Below, in pieces: positions 31,771-42,015 of a DNA stretch of 64,000 bases. The position numbers and the translations under genes were made by a program. The notes beneath the pieces were generated by a model. It was not told the DNA's origin. It worked only from the letters and a program-made list of their open reading frames with translations, and did no database searches. The DNA is taken from contig RIAZ01000019.1 in NCBI GenBank assembly GCA_003762615.1, positions 1-64,000 of the forward strand, in the 5' to 3' direction. Position 1 is the stretch's first letter, and every line of letters begins with the position of its first letter. This stretch comes from Muribaculaceae bacterium Isolate-037 (Harlan). Lineage in GTDB: Bacteria; Bacteroidota; Bacteroidia; Bacteroidales; Muribaculaceae.

Positions 31771-34700
31771 TTATTCCTCCGTTCTGATCCCAACGGTATG
31801 CAGAAATTCAGAGGCAGTTATCCCAAACTCTTTCTTAAACGCTTTGGCAAAGGATGAGTGGGTGCTGAAGCCTGTCTCAAAAGCGATATCGGTTATCGAC
31901 AGCTTTCTTTCCATAAGCAGTTCCTTTGCTTTTTGCAGGCGTATGGTGCGGATATATTCATTGGTCGACACTCCGAGCACAGCCATTACTTTGCGATAGA
32001 GTGTTGAATTGCTCATGCACATCTTGTCTGCAAGGAAATTGACACCCAGATCCGGATTTGAAATGTTCTTGTTGATTGTCGATACAATCTTTTCAAGAAA
32101 TTCTCGGTCAAGAGGAGACAGAATGCTTATATTCACACCGTTCCCGGCACTTTTTGTGGAATTTGGATTATTATCGGATGGATTCTCTTTTATCTGTTTA
32201 TCCACGGGATTGGATAGTGATAGCATTCTTAGATGTTCTGCCATGTTTCTTTGTAGTCTCAAAATATTGTTTATTCTTGCGAGTAGCAATTTTGCAGTGA
32301 ACGGTTTTGTAAGATAGGAGGATGCTCCGGCTTCATATCCCTCTTGTTTGTCGGTGATGGAGTCTTTTGCTGTCAGCATGACGATGGGGATATGAGAGGT
32401 GAGGATATCCGCTTTTATGTTGCGACACATTTCGATACCGTCCATCTCCGGCATCATGATGTCTGTCACGATAATATCCGGTGTATCTTCATGGGCGCAT
32501 CTTAGTCCGTCAAGACCATTCTCTGCCGTCAGCACCTGAAATTGGTTTTCCAGGCATTGACACATATATTTGCGAAGATCAAAATTGTCTTCTACAATAA
32601 GTACTTTCTGACGCTCCTTTTTCTCAACGGGATTGTCGGCATCTTGCTCTTCTGCAGTCTTATCGCGGGCGGATGTGTCGTTATCTCCATGCAGTGCATC
32701 CGGATAAAGATTATCATGCAGGAGTCTAATTGTGAATACCGATCCTTCCCCCGGTTCTGACTCTACGTCAATCGTTGCTTCATGTATATCAATAAGGCTC
32801 TTCACCAATGCCAATCCTATTCCGGTGCCTGATGCCTGATGAGTGTCGTTCGCTTGATAATAGCGTTCAAATATATGCGGGAGTTTATCCTTTGAGATGC
32901 CATAACCGGTGTCGGATATTTTGATTTCAAACGTAGATTTACCGTTGATATTGATAATATGGCATGATAGCCTGATTTCCCCCATTTGGGTATATTTCAG
33001 AGCATTGATCATTATATTGTTGATGATGATTGTAATGATTTCGGGATCAAAGAGAGAGTCGCTGCTATCATCGTCAATGTCAAGAATTATCTCCACGTCC
33101 TTGTTATGGTTGAGCTCTTTGAAATTAAGACCGATTTCCCGCAACAGATTGGGAAGGTTGCCGGATTTCACTTTCAGACGACGGTTCTGTGTCTCTGTCT
33201 TGCGGAATTCAAGGATTCCGTTTATAAGGTTGAGGAGTTGTGTTGAACTGTTGCGGATCATTTGAAGTTTGCCCGAATAAGATGCCGGCAGTTTAGGGTC
33301 GCTGACGAGTTCTTCAAGCGGACCGAGAATTAGAGTGAGCGGAGTGCGTAATTCATGCGTTATGTTGGTGAAGAATCGCATTCGTTCCTCATTTAGTTCA
33401 CTACGGTTGCGGTCGGTCTCTTCAAGCAATGATACTTGCTGCTGAAGATTTATCCAGTTGCGGTAAAGTCGCATACAATATGCTATAAGGCTCACAGCTA
33501 TTATGAGATACAGAATTTTTGCCCACCATGTCAGCCATATCGGAGGAGCAATGTGTATTGTCATGATATTTTGTGGAGCTCCCCATTCATTTCCTTCCTG
33601 ACGTTGCCTTACGTATAATTTGTATGTGCCGGGTTTAAGGTTCCTGAATAGAACCTTATTTTTTGATGATGAAGGGGAGAGCCAGCCCTTGTCTATGCCC
33701 TCAAGAGAACATTGGAACTCGGATATGCTGGCTATTGCGTGATCAAGGACATTAAAAGTGATTGAAAATGTGTTTTGGTTGTGCGACAGATTGATGATGT
33801 CGGAGAATATAGGGATACTATATGAATTGTTGTCACTTTCATTATTCTCTTGGAACACTGAGAAATCTGTCACTTTTGCAGGAATGTTATCCTTTTTACT
33901 CAAGATTATTGTCGGGTTAATCTCAAACAGTCCATTGCTTGATGCGAATAATATGTTGCCGTTGTCATCCCTTGTCGCGCCATTGTCAATGAACGTATGG
34001 ATGGGAAGAGTGTTGGAATACTGATATAATTTTGTGGTATTGTTCTCAGGGTTGATTTTTCCGATACCCCTTGAATGACTGAACCAGATGTTGTGGAAAT
34101 TATCCTCTTCAAGAGATTTTATCTGTAGATACCGGTTGGTAGTCTCCGTGATATTAGTGAAAGAGGAGAGATTTGACAGATTGGGTATCATGGTCACACC
34201 GGCGCGTGTGGCAAGCCATATTCTGCCTGAACTATCCTGAAGTATTGAATTTATGGTGTTTGATAGCAGACCTTCCTGTTTGCCGAGATTGCTTTGCAAT
34301 TCAAAAGAGCTGTTGAGTATGAACACTCCTTTCCCGAATGTGCCTATCCAATAATTGCCGTGGTCATCAATGATGACCGACATAATCACAAGGTCGGAAA
34401 GGGATATGTTGATATTATTGTCGTATTCTCCATGAGGAAGACCATTATGGCATCTGTATAGACCTTTGTCTGTACCGATGAGCATGTCGCCATCCGGAGT
34501 CTCGGTAAATACTTTCACATCAGGATTGATATTTTCCACACGGATGAATGATTGATTGGAAGGATTATATATCATTGCGCCTCGGTCGTAGGTGCCGATC
34601 CATACTCTCCCTTTGCGGTCGATTGTAAGTGCCTTGACGTAGGTCTTTGCAATATCCGGGACGTAAGGTATCGGGATATGTTTTGTCTTACCATCTTTTA

Positions 34701-35880
34701 TTTGGGCGATTTCATTAACACCGCCTACCCAGAGAGTGCCGTCTTGGGAGTACGCGCAGCTCCATGTCGGAAGATATGGGGAACTACTATTGTTTTTGCC
34801 GATATATTCTATCCTTGATATTCCGGGACTTATATGATTTATCACCGACAGACCAGTCCTATGGTTCCCTATCCAGATATTTCCGAACGAATCCGGATAT
34901 ATTGTCCTGGCATATTCATTGGAGGTGTATAAACTGAATCCGTTTGTGGGAATCCTTGTGAATTTGGCTTTGCTGTAGCCATCGGCTTTTGAGGAGGAGG
35001 CGGGAAGCATACATACTCCGGCAAGGGTGGATGCAAACCAGATGTTGCCGTTACGATCTTGCGCTATGTGGCGTATTCTTCCCGGCAGAATGGAATTAGG
35101 ATTGTTTTCATCATTTGTGAATGGGATGAAGAGATTCTGTTTCGGAAGATAGAGAGCCGCTCCCTTATCTGTACCTAACCACACATCGTCATCTTTATCC
35201 ACACATACAGAGTATACTTCGTTGCCGGGTATTGATGGTTTACCTTCCTGATGCCGGAATGTGACTACTTTCTTTTGAACAGTATCTACCACACTGAATC
35301 CTTCTCCGGCATGCCCCACATACAGTTTGCCATCCTTCCCCTCGGTCGTGGTCCAGCAGTGTTTTGGCATTCCGGGAATTTTTCGGTAGGTGTATTCCCG
35401 GCTTTCTCCTGTTTGGAAATTTATATATTGTGGTCCGAAGTGGTAATAGTTTACCCACATCCCGGAGTCTGATGCAGGGGTGATTGTCGTGACATCAGTC
35501 GAAATCTGCACGGGGTGTGTCAAACCATGTATCTCTCCTGAAGCATGGTCATAATAAAATATTCCGTCTCGTTGGGAACCGATCCAGAGCCTGTCTGGAT
35601 CATTGGGTAATTGTGTCACGCAGTTCAATGCATTTGAACCAAGTCCGGAATTTTCCATGGTGAAATTTATGAAATCTGTCCCGTCAAATCGGTTAAGACC
35701 ATTGGCTGTGGCAACCCAGATCTGACCTCGGCTGTCTTGTGTAATCGATAATACGTCGCCATCCGAAAGACCAGACATAATTCCGAGATTTTCGATATGG
35801 TATTGTTCGGAGGCTAAAATGGTGTTGCTCTGCCAGCATAATATGGCAAACACAACGAGTAGGTTGAGATAAGTCTTCAT
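31771..35880 (-). CDS. Hybrid two-component system sensor/regulator (HTCS)
   Basis: The 1369-residue product carries in order: signal peptide (1-24); a two-propeller sensor of reg_prop blades (repeated DxxGxIWxxT, to about 690); a Y_Y_Y domain (FRNLKPGTYKLYVRQR); a membrane helix (about 800); HisKA (ITHELRTPL, His842); HATPase (NNIMINALKYT, SDTGYGI, GTGIGLALVK); a receiver domain (VTDIMMPEMDG, Asp1140; LTKPF); and a C-terminal AraC-type helix-turn-helix. It should sense an oligosaccharide in the periplasm and switch on the divergent susCD pair. A -7 box (TAATTTTG, 35919 to 35912) lies ahead of it. Confidence 0.96.
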   Translation of the reverse strand: MKTYLNLLVVFAILCWQSNTILASEQYHIENLGIMSGLSDGDVLSITQDSRGQIWVATANGLNRFDGTDFINFTMENSGLGSNALNCVTQLPNDPDRLWIGSQRDGIFYYDHASGEIHGLTHPVQISTDVTTITPASDSGMWVNYYHFGPQYINFQTGESREYTYRKIPGMPKHCWTTTEGKDGKLYVGHAGEGFSVVDTVQKKVVTFRHQEGKPSIPGNEVYSVCVDKDDDVWLGTDKGAALYLPKQNLFIPFTNDENNPNSILPGRIRHIAQDRNGNIWFASTLAGVCMLPASSSKADGYSKAKFTRIPTNGFSLYTSNEYARTIYPDSFGNIWIGNHRTGLSVINHISPGISRIEYIGKNNSSSPYLPTWSCAYSQDGTLWVGGVNEIAQIKDGKTKHIPIPYVPDIAKTYVKALTIDRKGRVWIGTYDRGAMIYNPSNQSFIRVENINPDVKVFTETPDGDMLIGTDKGLYRCHNGLPHGEYDNNINISLSDLVIMSVIIDDHGNYWIGTFGKGVFILNSSFELQSNLGKQEGLLSNTINSILQDSSGRIWLATRAGVTMIPNLSNLSSFTNITETTNRYLQIKSLEEDNFHNIWFSHSRGIGKINPENNTTKLYQYSNTLPIHTFIDNGATRDDNGNILFASSNGLFEINPTIILSKKDNIPAKVTDFSVFQENNESDNNSYSIPIFSDIINLSHNQNTFSITFNVLDHAIASISEFQCSLEGIDKGWLSPSSSKNKVLFRNLKPGTYKLYVRQRQEGNEWGAPQNIMTIHIAPPIWLTWWAKILYLIIAVSLIAYCMRLYRNWINLQQQVSLLEETDRNRSELNEERMRFFTNITHELRTPLTLILGPLEELVSDPKLPASYSGKLQMIRNSSTQLLNLINGILEFRKTETQNRRLKVKSGNLPNLLREIGLNFKELNHNKDVEIILDIDDDSSDSLFDPEIITIIINNIMINALKYTQMGEIRLSCHIININGKSTFEIKISDTGYGISKDKLPHIFERYYQANDTHQASGTGIGLALVKSLIDIHEATIDVESEPGEGSVFTIRLLHDNLYPDALHGDNDTSARDKTAEEQDADNPVEKKERQKVLIVEDNFDLRKYMCQCLENQFQVLTAENGLDGLRCAHEDTPDIIVTDIMMPEMDGIEMCRNIKADILTSHIPIVMLTAKDSITDKQEGYEAGASSYLTKPFTAKLLLARINNILRLQRNMAEHLRMLSLSNPVDKQIKENPSDNNPNSTKSAGNGVNISILSPLDREFLEKIVSTINKNISNPDLGVNFLADKMCMSNSTLYRKVMAVLGVSTNEYIRTIRLQKAKELLMERKLSITDIAFETGFSTHSSFAKAFKKEFGITASEFLHTVGIRTEE

Positions 35881-35911
35881 TACACGATGTTGTGATTCCT
35901 ATTAATGATTG

Positions 35912-36044
35912 CAAAATTAATATCATATTTTCAAGTCTGATTGTCGGAATGAATTATTAGTGTGTCCGTATCATTCATAATTTATCGGACAAATCTAATG
36001 AATTGTTTGGATAGGTGAGAAAAATAAATAAATATCTAATTTTG
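35912..36044. promoter_or_regulatory. Divergent control region of HTCS and susC
   Basis: The 286-bp gap between the two start codons contains TAATTTTG on the minus strand (35919 to 35912, toward HTCS) and TAATTTTG on the plus strand (36037-36044, toward susC). The plus box lacks a -33 TTTG at the usual spacing, in keeping with activation by the HTCS regulator (inference). No gene lies here. Confidence 0.55.
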
Positions 36045-36166
36045 CACAGTAGATTGAGGTGATGTTATGATATAAGGTAGAAAATTAAAAGAGTAAAAAA
36101 GGTTTTTATTAGGTATTGATTACTAAATATATTAACAAAATACTTTATTTAATACTAACAGACATA

Positions 36167-39100
36167 ATGAAAAAAGAACGTTACCTGATGTGGCTGTTCT
36201 TCCTTGTCCTGGGAGCAGTCACCATGAAAGCTCAGCAGTATCAGCTTAAAGGTGTGGTACATGATGAGGTGGGAGAAGCGGTGATCGGTGCTACTGTGAT
36301 AGTCGAAGGCACGACAAATGGCACTTCCACGGATGTAGACGGACAATTCACACTCAATGTGAAGAACGGAGATAATCTGATTGTCTCTTACGTTGGCTAT
36401 ATCACACAGACAATCAAAATCAATGGACAAAAAGAGATTACAGTGAATCTGAAGCCTGATGACCAGCTTCTTGATGAGGTGGTGGTAGTGGGTTACGGTG
36501 CCGTGCAGCGCAAGAACTTCACCGGTTCGGTTTCGACAGTGAAGGTGTCTGACTCTCCTCTGTCAATCATGCCGACCTCAAACGCAATGGATGCGTTGAG
36601 AGGTACAGTCACTGGTATAACTGTCGGGCAGCAAACTGGTGCGGGACAATCTCCATCCATGCTCGTGCGTGGTCAGAAATCTGTAAATGGTGGGTCGTCG
36701 CCGCTGCTTGTGGTGGATGGCGTGATTTTTCAAGGTGCCTTGCGCGACATTGATCCTTCCGTGATTGAAAGTATGAGCGTATTGAAGGATGCCACATCTC
36801 TTGCTGCATACGGTTCGCAGGCTGCAAACGGTGTGATCATGATTACTACTAAAAAAGGTACAGAGGGTAAGCCTCTTGTGTCGCTCTCAACCTCATGGGC
36901 CTGGAGCGAGGCGGCTGCCAAACCTGATCTTTTGAGTCCTGCTGACTATATCCGTAAGAACAATATTCTTTCAGGTCTTGATGAGAATGCCGACCCGACA
37001 TGGATGTCGAAATTTGAGTATGAAAATTATAAGAAGGGGCAGACTACTGACTGGTTTGACTATTCCACTCGCACCGGTCTTATGCAGAACTACGCGCTCT
37101 CAATCAGCGGCGCGACAAGCAAGGTCAATTATTTCCTATCTGGATCCTACACTAATCAGAAGGGGGTGATAAAGGGTGACGATTATGAGCGTTTCGTGAT
37201 GAACAGCCGTATTACCGGCGATGTGACAGACTGGTTGCAGATCGGCGGGCAGATGATGTATTCTCACAACAACTATTCTGGAGCAAGCGTCTACGACCTC
37301 TATCAGACCACTCGTCTAAGTCCGTATGGACAGCCCACCCGTGTCAACGGTGAAGTCAACAAATATCCCGTCAATGAGGGTGGATATCGTCTTAATCCTC
37401 TATGGAGCGTGCTTTCCAACACGATTGATGACCATGATATATACAATACCACCACTCTTAAAGGGCACATCCTTCTGAAATGTCCTTGGCTGAGAGGTCT
37501 TACTTTCCGCATGAACGGCAGTTTCTCTTTGGAGAATATCGAACGCGATTATTTCACCCACGAGGGTTATTATGTAAGGGAGATGAGTGGCGTTGCAATT
37601 GAGGATGCCGAGTCTTATTATACGGATGCTGCTGTGAGCGGCTATCTCGCTTCGGCAAACGGCTACACTTCAAGAACCAAGAACAAATCGTATGTATGGG
37701 ACAATATCCTTAATTACAACGGTCAGTTTGGTGAACATTTTGTGGATGTCACTGCGGTCTATACTCGCGACTCATACGAATATTTCTACAAGGGATATAG
37801 TGGTTCTGACTTCTCCGCTCTCGGCAACACAAATCTCGGATATAACGGTCTTAACCTCGCTGCAACTCAGAAAATCAGCAATCCCGGATATACAAAGCAC
37901 ACTGACGTGGGTTATCTCGGACGTCTGAACTATAATTATGACCAGCGTTATCATCTCAGCGTTTCTGTACGTCGTGACGGTTCATCCGTATTTGGTGCTA
38001 AGAAGAAATGGGGTACATTCCCTGCTGTCGGTCTTGCATGGACTGTTTCTAATGAGAAATTTTGGGAACCGGTTGCTGAATATGTAAATAATCTGAAGAT
38101 TAAGGCTTCTTGGGGTAAGAATGGTAATCAGTCGCTTAGTCCTTATCAAACATTGTCAAAGATCACGCTTGGTCAGCAGGGCGGACTTCCCTATGCGTTC
38201 GGAAATACAGATAATGTAAGCTGGGGACAACGTATCACGGCTATGGGTAATCAGCTCCTCGGTTGGGAGACTACACAGTCATGGAACTTCGGTTTTGAGG
38301 CAGGTGCTTTCAACAATAGGGTAGTACTCGAACTTGATGCCTACAAATCAAAGACTACCGACCAGATTTTCTGGCGATCAATCCCTGTTATGATTAACGG
38401 TCTCACCGGTATGTATGCCACTATGGGTCGTGTCGACAACTGGGGTATCGAAGTCAACCTTAACACAATAAATATCGAGAGTAAGGATCTGACTTGGACC
38501 TCAAACCTTAATTTCTATCTTAACCGCAACAAACTGAAGGAACTCTATGGCGATGGAAAGGATGATATTTCCAACGGTCTTTTCCTCAATAAGTCGCTCG
38601 GTGCAATCTATGGATATAAGAATATCGGTATTGTTCAGGAAACGGATACGGAATATATAGAGGCGAACGGTGCCCAGCCCGGCGACGTTATGTTTGCAGA
38701 TACTGATGGCGACGGAAAGATTACGTCTGAAGACCGTACTATCCTCGGCTACAGCAAGGAAAACTTCCGTATGGGATTCGGAAATACTGTGACATGGAAA
38801 GGTTTCACTCTGTATGCTATGTTTACAGGTGTGTTTGGTGGTCGTGGATATGGTATGGCAAGCAATCTTTATGCTTACCGCACGCTTTCTGACGTAAACA
38901 TGGATAACAACCTTAATCACGGTTGGTGGACTCCGGAGAACAAGAGCGATAAATATCCGCGTATAAATTATACCGACGGTAGATACAATCCTCTTCAGAA
39001 CTATTCTTTTGTGCGTCTCGCTGATCTCAGCCTTGCTTATACGTTCAGCCAGCCTTGGGTGAAAAAGATGCATATCAACAACATAAAGGTATTCTTGTCT

Positions 39101-39232
39101 GCCAAGAATCTATTCACTATCTCATCATGGGATGGTGGTGATCCTGAAATTCGTCAGACAATCGGGTCAGGATATAGCTATGGTTATCCTTTGGCTCGCA
39201 CTTATTCTGTCGGACTGAACCTCACTTTCTGA
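36167..39232 (+). CDS. SusC/RagA-family TonB-dependent outer-membrane transporter
   Basis: The product is 1021 residues from the ATG at 36167. The order is: signal peptide; carboxypeptidase-regulatory-like domain (residues 25-100, YQLKGVVHDEVGEAVIGATV); LLDEVVVVGYGAVQRKNFTGSV at the plug start; plug (SVLKDATSLAAYGSQAANGVIMITTKKG); then a 22-strand barrel ending in an aromatic residue (YSVGLNLTF). It imports oligosaccharides across the outer membrane with TonB energy, capped by the next gene's SusD protein. The substrate is unknown. It is divergent from the HTCS and followed by susD after 32 bp. Confidence 0.97.
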   Translation: MKKERYLMWLFFLVLGAVTMKAQQYQLKGVVHDEVGEAVIGATVIVEGTTNGTSTDVDGQFTLNVKNGDNLIVSYVGYITQTIKINGQKEITVNLKPDDQLLDEVVVVGYGAVQRKNFTGSVSTVKVSDSPLSIMPTSNAMDALRGTVTGITVGQQTGAGQSPSMLVRGQKSVNGGSSPLLVVDGVIFQGALRDIDPSVIESMSVLKDATSLAAYGSQAANGVIMITTKKGTEGKPLVSLSTSWAWSEAAAKPDLLSPADYIRKNNILSGLDENADPTWMSKFEYENYKKGQTTDWFDYSTRTGLMQNYALSISGATSKVNYFLSGSYTNQKGVIKGDDYERFVMNSRITGDVTDWLQIGGQMMYSHNNYSGASVYDLYQTTRLSPYGQPTRVNGEVNKYPVNEGGYRLNPLWSVLSNTIDDHDIYNTTTLKGHILLKCPWLRGLTFRMNGSFSLENIERDYFTHEGYYVREMSGVAIEDAESYYTDAAVSGYLASANGYTSRTKNKSYVWDNILNYNGQFGEHFVDVTAVYTRDSYEYFYKGYSGSDFSALGNTNLGYNGLNLAATQKISNPGYTKHTDVGYLGRLNYNYDQRYHLSVSVRRDGSSVFGAKKKWGTFPAVGLAWTVSNEKFWEPVAEYVNNLKIKASWGKNGNQSLSPYQTLSKITLGQQGGLPYAFGNTDNVSWGQRITAMGNQLLGWETTQSWNFGFEAGAFNNRVVLELDAYKSKTTDQIFWRSIPVMINGLTGMYATMGRVDNWGIEVNLNTINIESKDLTWTSNLNFYLNRNKLKELYGDGKDDISNGLFLNKSLGAIYGYKNIGIVQETDTEYIEANGAQPGDVMFADTDGDGKITSEDRTILGYSKENFRMGFGNTVTWKGFTLYAMFTGVFGGRGYGMASNLYAYRTLSDVNMDNNLNHGWWTPENKSDKYPRINYTDGRYNPLQNYSFVRLADLSLAYTFSQPWVKKMHINNIKVFLSAKNLFTISSWDGGDPEIRQTIGSGYSYGYPLARTYSVGLNLTF

Positions 39233-39264
39233 TAATGGGTCAAAATACTCAACATCTATTTAAC

Positions 39265-41058
39265 ATGAAAAAGATGAATTTTAAGAAATTATTGAAATAT
39301 ACGCTCAGCGGCATGGCTATCATTCCGATGCTATCGGCTTGCAATAGCGATACGGATTTTCTCACTGAAAAACCGGAGACAATATATACTCCAGAGAATG
39401 CATACGAGACTGTGGATCAGGTGAAAGCCTGCGTGACAAACCTATATGTCCATATCAGATATTGGTATGATGTGGATCAGTTCCTCAAAGGTCTCGGTTC
39501 TGACGTGGCGGACACCCCCAATTGGCGTGCGTCGGGAAACGGTGTGTGCAACTTCTCTAACTGGAGCACATCCTCCAACCAGTCGAACAAGATTTTTGAA
39601 TCGATGTATCAGCTTGTGAACTATGCCAACCAGAGCCTTGAGGGTGTCAACCAGCCATCCCTTTCATGGGCGAGTGAGGATGAGCGTCTGGAGTGTTACG
39701 GAGAGATGATGTTCATGCGCGGCTATGGCTATCTTCGTCTTGGTGAAATGTTTGGTGGTGTGCCGCTTGTGACTAAGTTCTATCAGGAGCTTAAACTTGA
39801 CTTTGAACGTTCTTCACGTAGTGAGACCTATAATCAGGCAATCTCTGATTTGAAGGAAGCTGCCGAGAATCTTCCTGACTATCCGTCTGAAGCGGGACGT
39901 GTGGGTAAGGGTGCCGCATATCACTTCCTGTCGGAAGCATATCTTGCGTTGGCTATAGAGAACGATAACAATGCATCTGACCTTGATATGGCAATATCAT
40001 ACGCTGACAAAGTGATGGCTCTGCATCCTGTCATGACCGAGTGTTTCGGTTCTCGTGCAATACCCGGTGGGGGTAAGGCTGTGAACGGCGTGGAGGCATA
40101 TCGTGAGGACGGCAACGTATTTTTTGATCTTTTCCAGAGAGGAAATCAGGATTATCAGGATGGCAACACTGAAGCTCTTTGGGTATTCCAGCATAACTAT
40201 AATATTTATCATGAGTATGGCGGCAACAAAAGCGAATCTCCCCGCAACTGGTCTCCCGTATTGCGTGATGCTTTCTGGAAGGATGAATATAAGGAGAATG
40301 GTGAGAACTGTCCGTGGAACGGTGCCGATACCGAACTCTATCCCGGTGGCAACATCTGTGCTTATGTAGGCGGACGAGGAATTTCCGCCAATGCGCCTAC
40401 AAACTATGTGATCAATGAGGTATGGCATGGTGATTTCAGCGATGATATGCGTAATGCTCCATGCAACATACATCGTGACTTTGTGGTAATCGACAAGAAC
40501 CATTCAATGTACGGTCAGGTTGTCACAAAAGATATGCTTGACCCGACACGTATCGACCGTTATTATCCAGTATGGGAGAAATGGGCATCGTGGGACGATT
40601 ATAACTACGATGACCTCAGTGAAGGTTGGCAGCGCAGTGCATATTTCATCGACCAGTATGCATGCCGTTCAGCCGAGACGGTCCTTCTGCGTGCCGAGGC
40701 TAAGCTTCGCAAGGGCGACAAGGGTGGTGCTGCCGATGATGTCAACATTCTCCGCAATCGTGCGCAATGCTCTTATAAGGCTCAGGCAAGCGACATGACA
40801 ATGCAGTTCATCCTTGATGAGCGCGTGCGTGAGCTATTCTTTGAGGAACAGCGTTGGCCTACTCTGCTCCGCATAGGCAAGGAGGGTATAGAGAGCATCA
40901 ATAAGCATGCAATGTATATAGCCGACCAAAGTGAGGCTTGGCCCGGTTGCTTTACCTCCACTCTGCCAGGTATCTCAAAATGGACACTTTTCCCGATACC
41001 GCAGACGATTATCGATACCAATACCGGTGCTGTAATCGAACAAAACCCCGGTTGGTAA
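39265..41058 (+). CDS. SusD/RagB-family glycan-binding lipoprotein
   Basis: The product is 597 residues from the ATG at 39265, with lipobox LSAC at the N-terminus. It then shows the SusD/RagB helices (MFMRGYGYLRLGEMFGGVPLVTKF, YNQAISDLKEAAENLP, GKGAAYHFLSEAYLALA) and the C-terminal VLLRAEAKLRKGDKGGAADDVNILRNRAQ...RVRELFFEEQRWPTLLR. The protein sits on the outer membrane and hands glycan to its SusC partner. It is cotranscribed with susC and ends the transcript at a strong terminator. Confidence 0.96.
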   Translation: MKKMNFKKLLKYTLSGMAIIPMLSACNSDTDFLTEKPETIYTPENAYETVDQVKACVTNLYVHIRYWYDVDQFLKGLGSDVADTPNWRASGNGVCNFSNWSTSSNQSNKIFESMYQLVNYANQSLEGVNQPSLSWASEDERLECYGEMMFMRGYGYLRLGEMFGGVPLVTKFYQELKLDFERSSRSETYNQAISDLKEAAENLPDYPSEAGRVGKGAAYHFLSEAYLALAIENDNNASDLDMAISYADKVMALHPVMTECFGSRAIPGGGKAVNGVEAYREDGNVFFDLFQRGNQDYQDGNTEALWVFQHNYNIYHEYGGNKSESPRNWSPVLRDAFWKDEYKENGENCPWNGADTELYPGGNICAYVGGRGISANAPTNYVINEVWHGDFSDDMRNAPCNIHRDFVVIDKNHSMYGQVVTKDMLDPTRIDRYYPVWEKWASWDDYNYDDLSEGWQRSAYFIDQYACRSAETVLLRAEAKLRKGDKGGAADDVNILRNRAQCSYKAQASDMTMQFILDERVRELFFEEQRWPTLLRIGKEGIESINKHAMYIADQSEAWPGCFTSTLPGISKWTLFPIPQTIIDTNTGAVIEQNPGW

Positions 41059-41101
41059 TAAAAAAGGTTATGTAAGCTAACCTTATACCCGATATGGGTG
41101 G

Positions 41102-41139
41102 GAGGGCTGCATCATTAATGAATGGTGCAGCCCTCTTTA
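41102..41139 (+). terminator. Rho-independent terminator of the susCD operon
   Basis: GAGGGCTGCATCATT and ATGGTGCAGCCCTC form a stem with a short loop, followed by TTTAT. It lies about 45 bp past the susD stop. Confidence 0.85.
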
Positions 41140-41286
41140 TAGATTGAAGGTTATGGTTCTATGAGAGCAGTGGTTATGCGGACTTGTAGAAGGAGTGTTA
41201 TAATTTTTTGAAAATGACATGGGAATTTTTGGTGAGAATACAAAAAATATTTATTATTTTTGCAGAAAATTAAATCTAACCTTGAC

Positions 41287-41940
41287 ATGGAAAATTTACT
41301 TCCTTTTGCATTTATTTGTCTCACCTCCTTCTTTACACTGACCAATCCGTTGGGGACGATGCCTGTGTTCTTGTCTATGACTAAAGGATTAAACAATTAT
41401 GAACGTGCGCATATAGTGAAACGTGCCACCATCGTTTCGTTCATAATTCTGATCTGCTTCACAGTTGCAGGACAGTTTCTGTTTACTCTTTTCGGTATAT
41501 CCGCCAATGGTTTTAAGATAGCTGCAGGTTTCATCATTCTGAAGATCGGATTTGATATGCTTCAGGCGAAATATTCCAATACTAAGTTGAGTGATGAGGA
41601 GGTGAAGGTGTATGCCGATGACATATCTATAACTCCGTTGTCAATACCGATGCTTTGCGGTCCGGGTGCGATTGCCAATGGCATCGTCCTTATGGAGACT
41701 GCCACAACGGTTCCGATGAAGGTTACTCTCCTCGTGAGCATCGCTCTGATATATGCACTCACATACGTCATTCTTCGTGCATCAACCAAACTGGTGCCTC
41801 TTATCGGAGAGACCGGCAACAATGTGATGATGCGATTGATGGGTCTGATTCTTATGGTGATTGCTGTGGAGTGTTTTGTCGGTGGTCTCAAACCGGTCCT
41901 TGTCGACATAATCCGTCTGGGCAACGGGCTTCCCGGCTAA
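41287..41940 (+). CDS. MarC-family integral membrane protein
   Basis: The product is 217 residues from the ATG at 41287. About six membrane segments are seen: LLPFAFICLTSFFTLTNPLGTMPVFLSM, IVSFIILICFTVAGQFLFTLF, FKIAAGFIILKIGFDML, TPLSIPMLCGPGAIANGIVL, and the last two with VTLLVSIALIYALTYVIL and LMGLILMVIAVECFVGGLKP. Despite its name MarC is not a proven multidrug protein; its role is unknown. It is monocistronic, with an AT-rich leader and a terminator. Confidence 0.92.
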   Translation: MENLLPFAFICLTSFFTLTNPLGTMPVFLSMTKGLNNYERAHIVKRATIVSFIILICFTVAGQFLFTLFGISANGFKIAAGFIILKIGFDMLQAKYSNTKLSDEEVKVYADDISITPLSIPMLCGPGAIANGIVLMETATTVPMKVTLLVSIALIYALTYVILRASTKLVPLIGETGNNVMMRLMGLILMVIAVECFVGGLKPVLVDIIRLGNGLPG

Positions 41941-41961
41941 TATTCACATTACTGACCTACA

Positions 41962-41998
41962 AATAGAGTGGCGACAGAATCCCGTCGCCACTCTATTT
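41962..41998 (+). terminator. Terminator between marC-like and convergent ATPase gene
   Basis: AATAGAGTGGCGAC and GTCGCCACTCTATT form a perfect stem with an 8-nt loop, followed by TTG. It probably works in both directions between convergent genes. Confidence 0.8.
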
Positions 41999-42015
41999 TG
42001 TCGGTAAGAACTAAA

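Noticed and set aside
35240..35458. Small frames on either strand within the HTCS gene
   Set aside because: They are shadows of the propeller-coding region with no independent signals.
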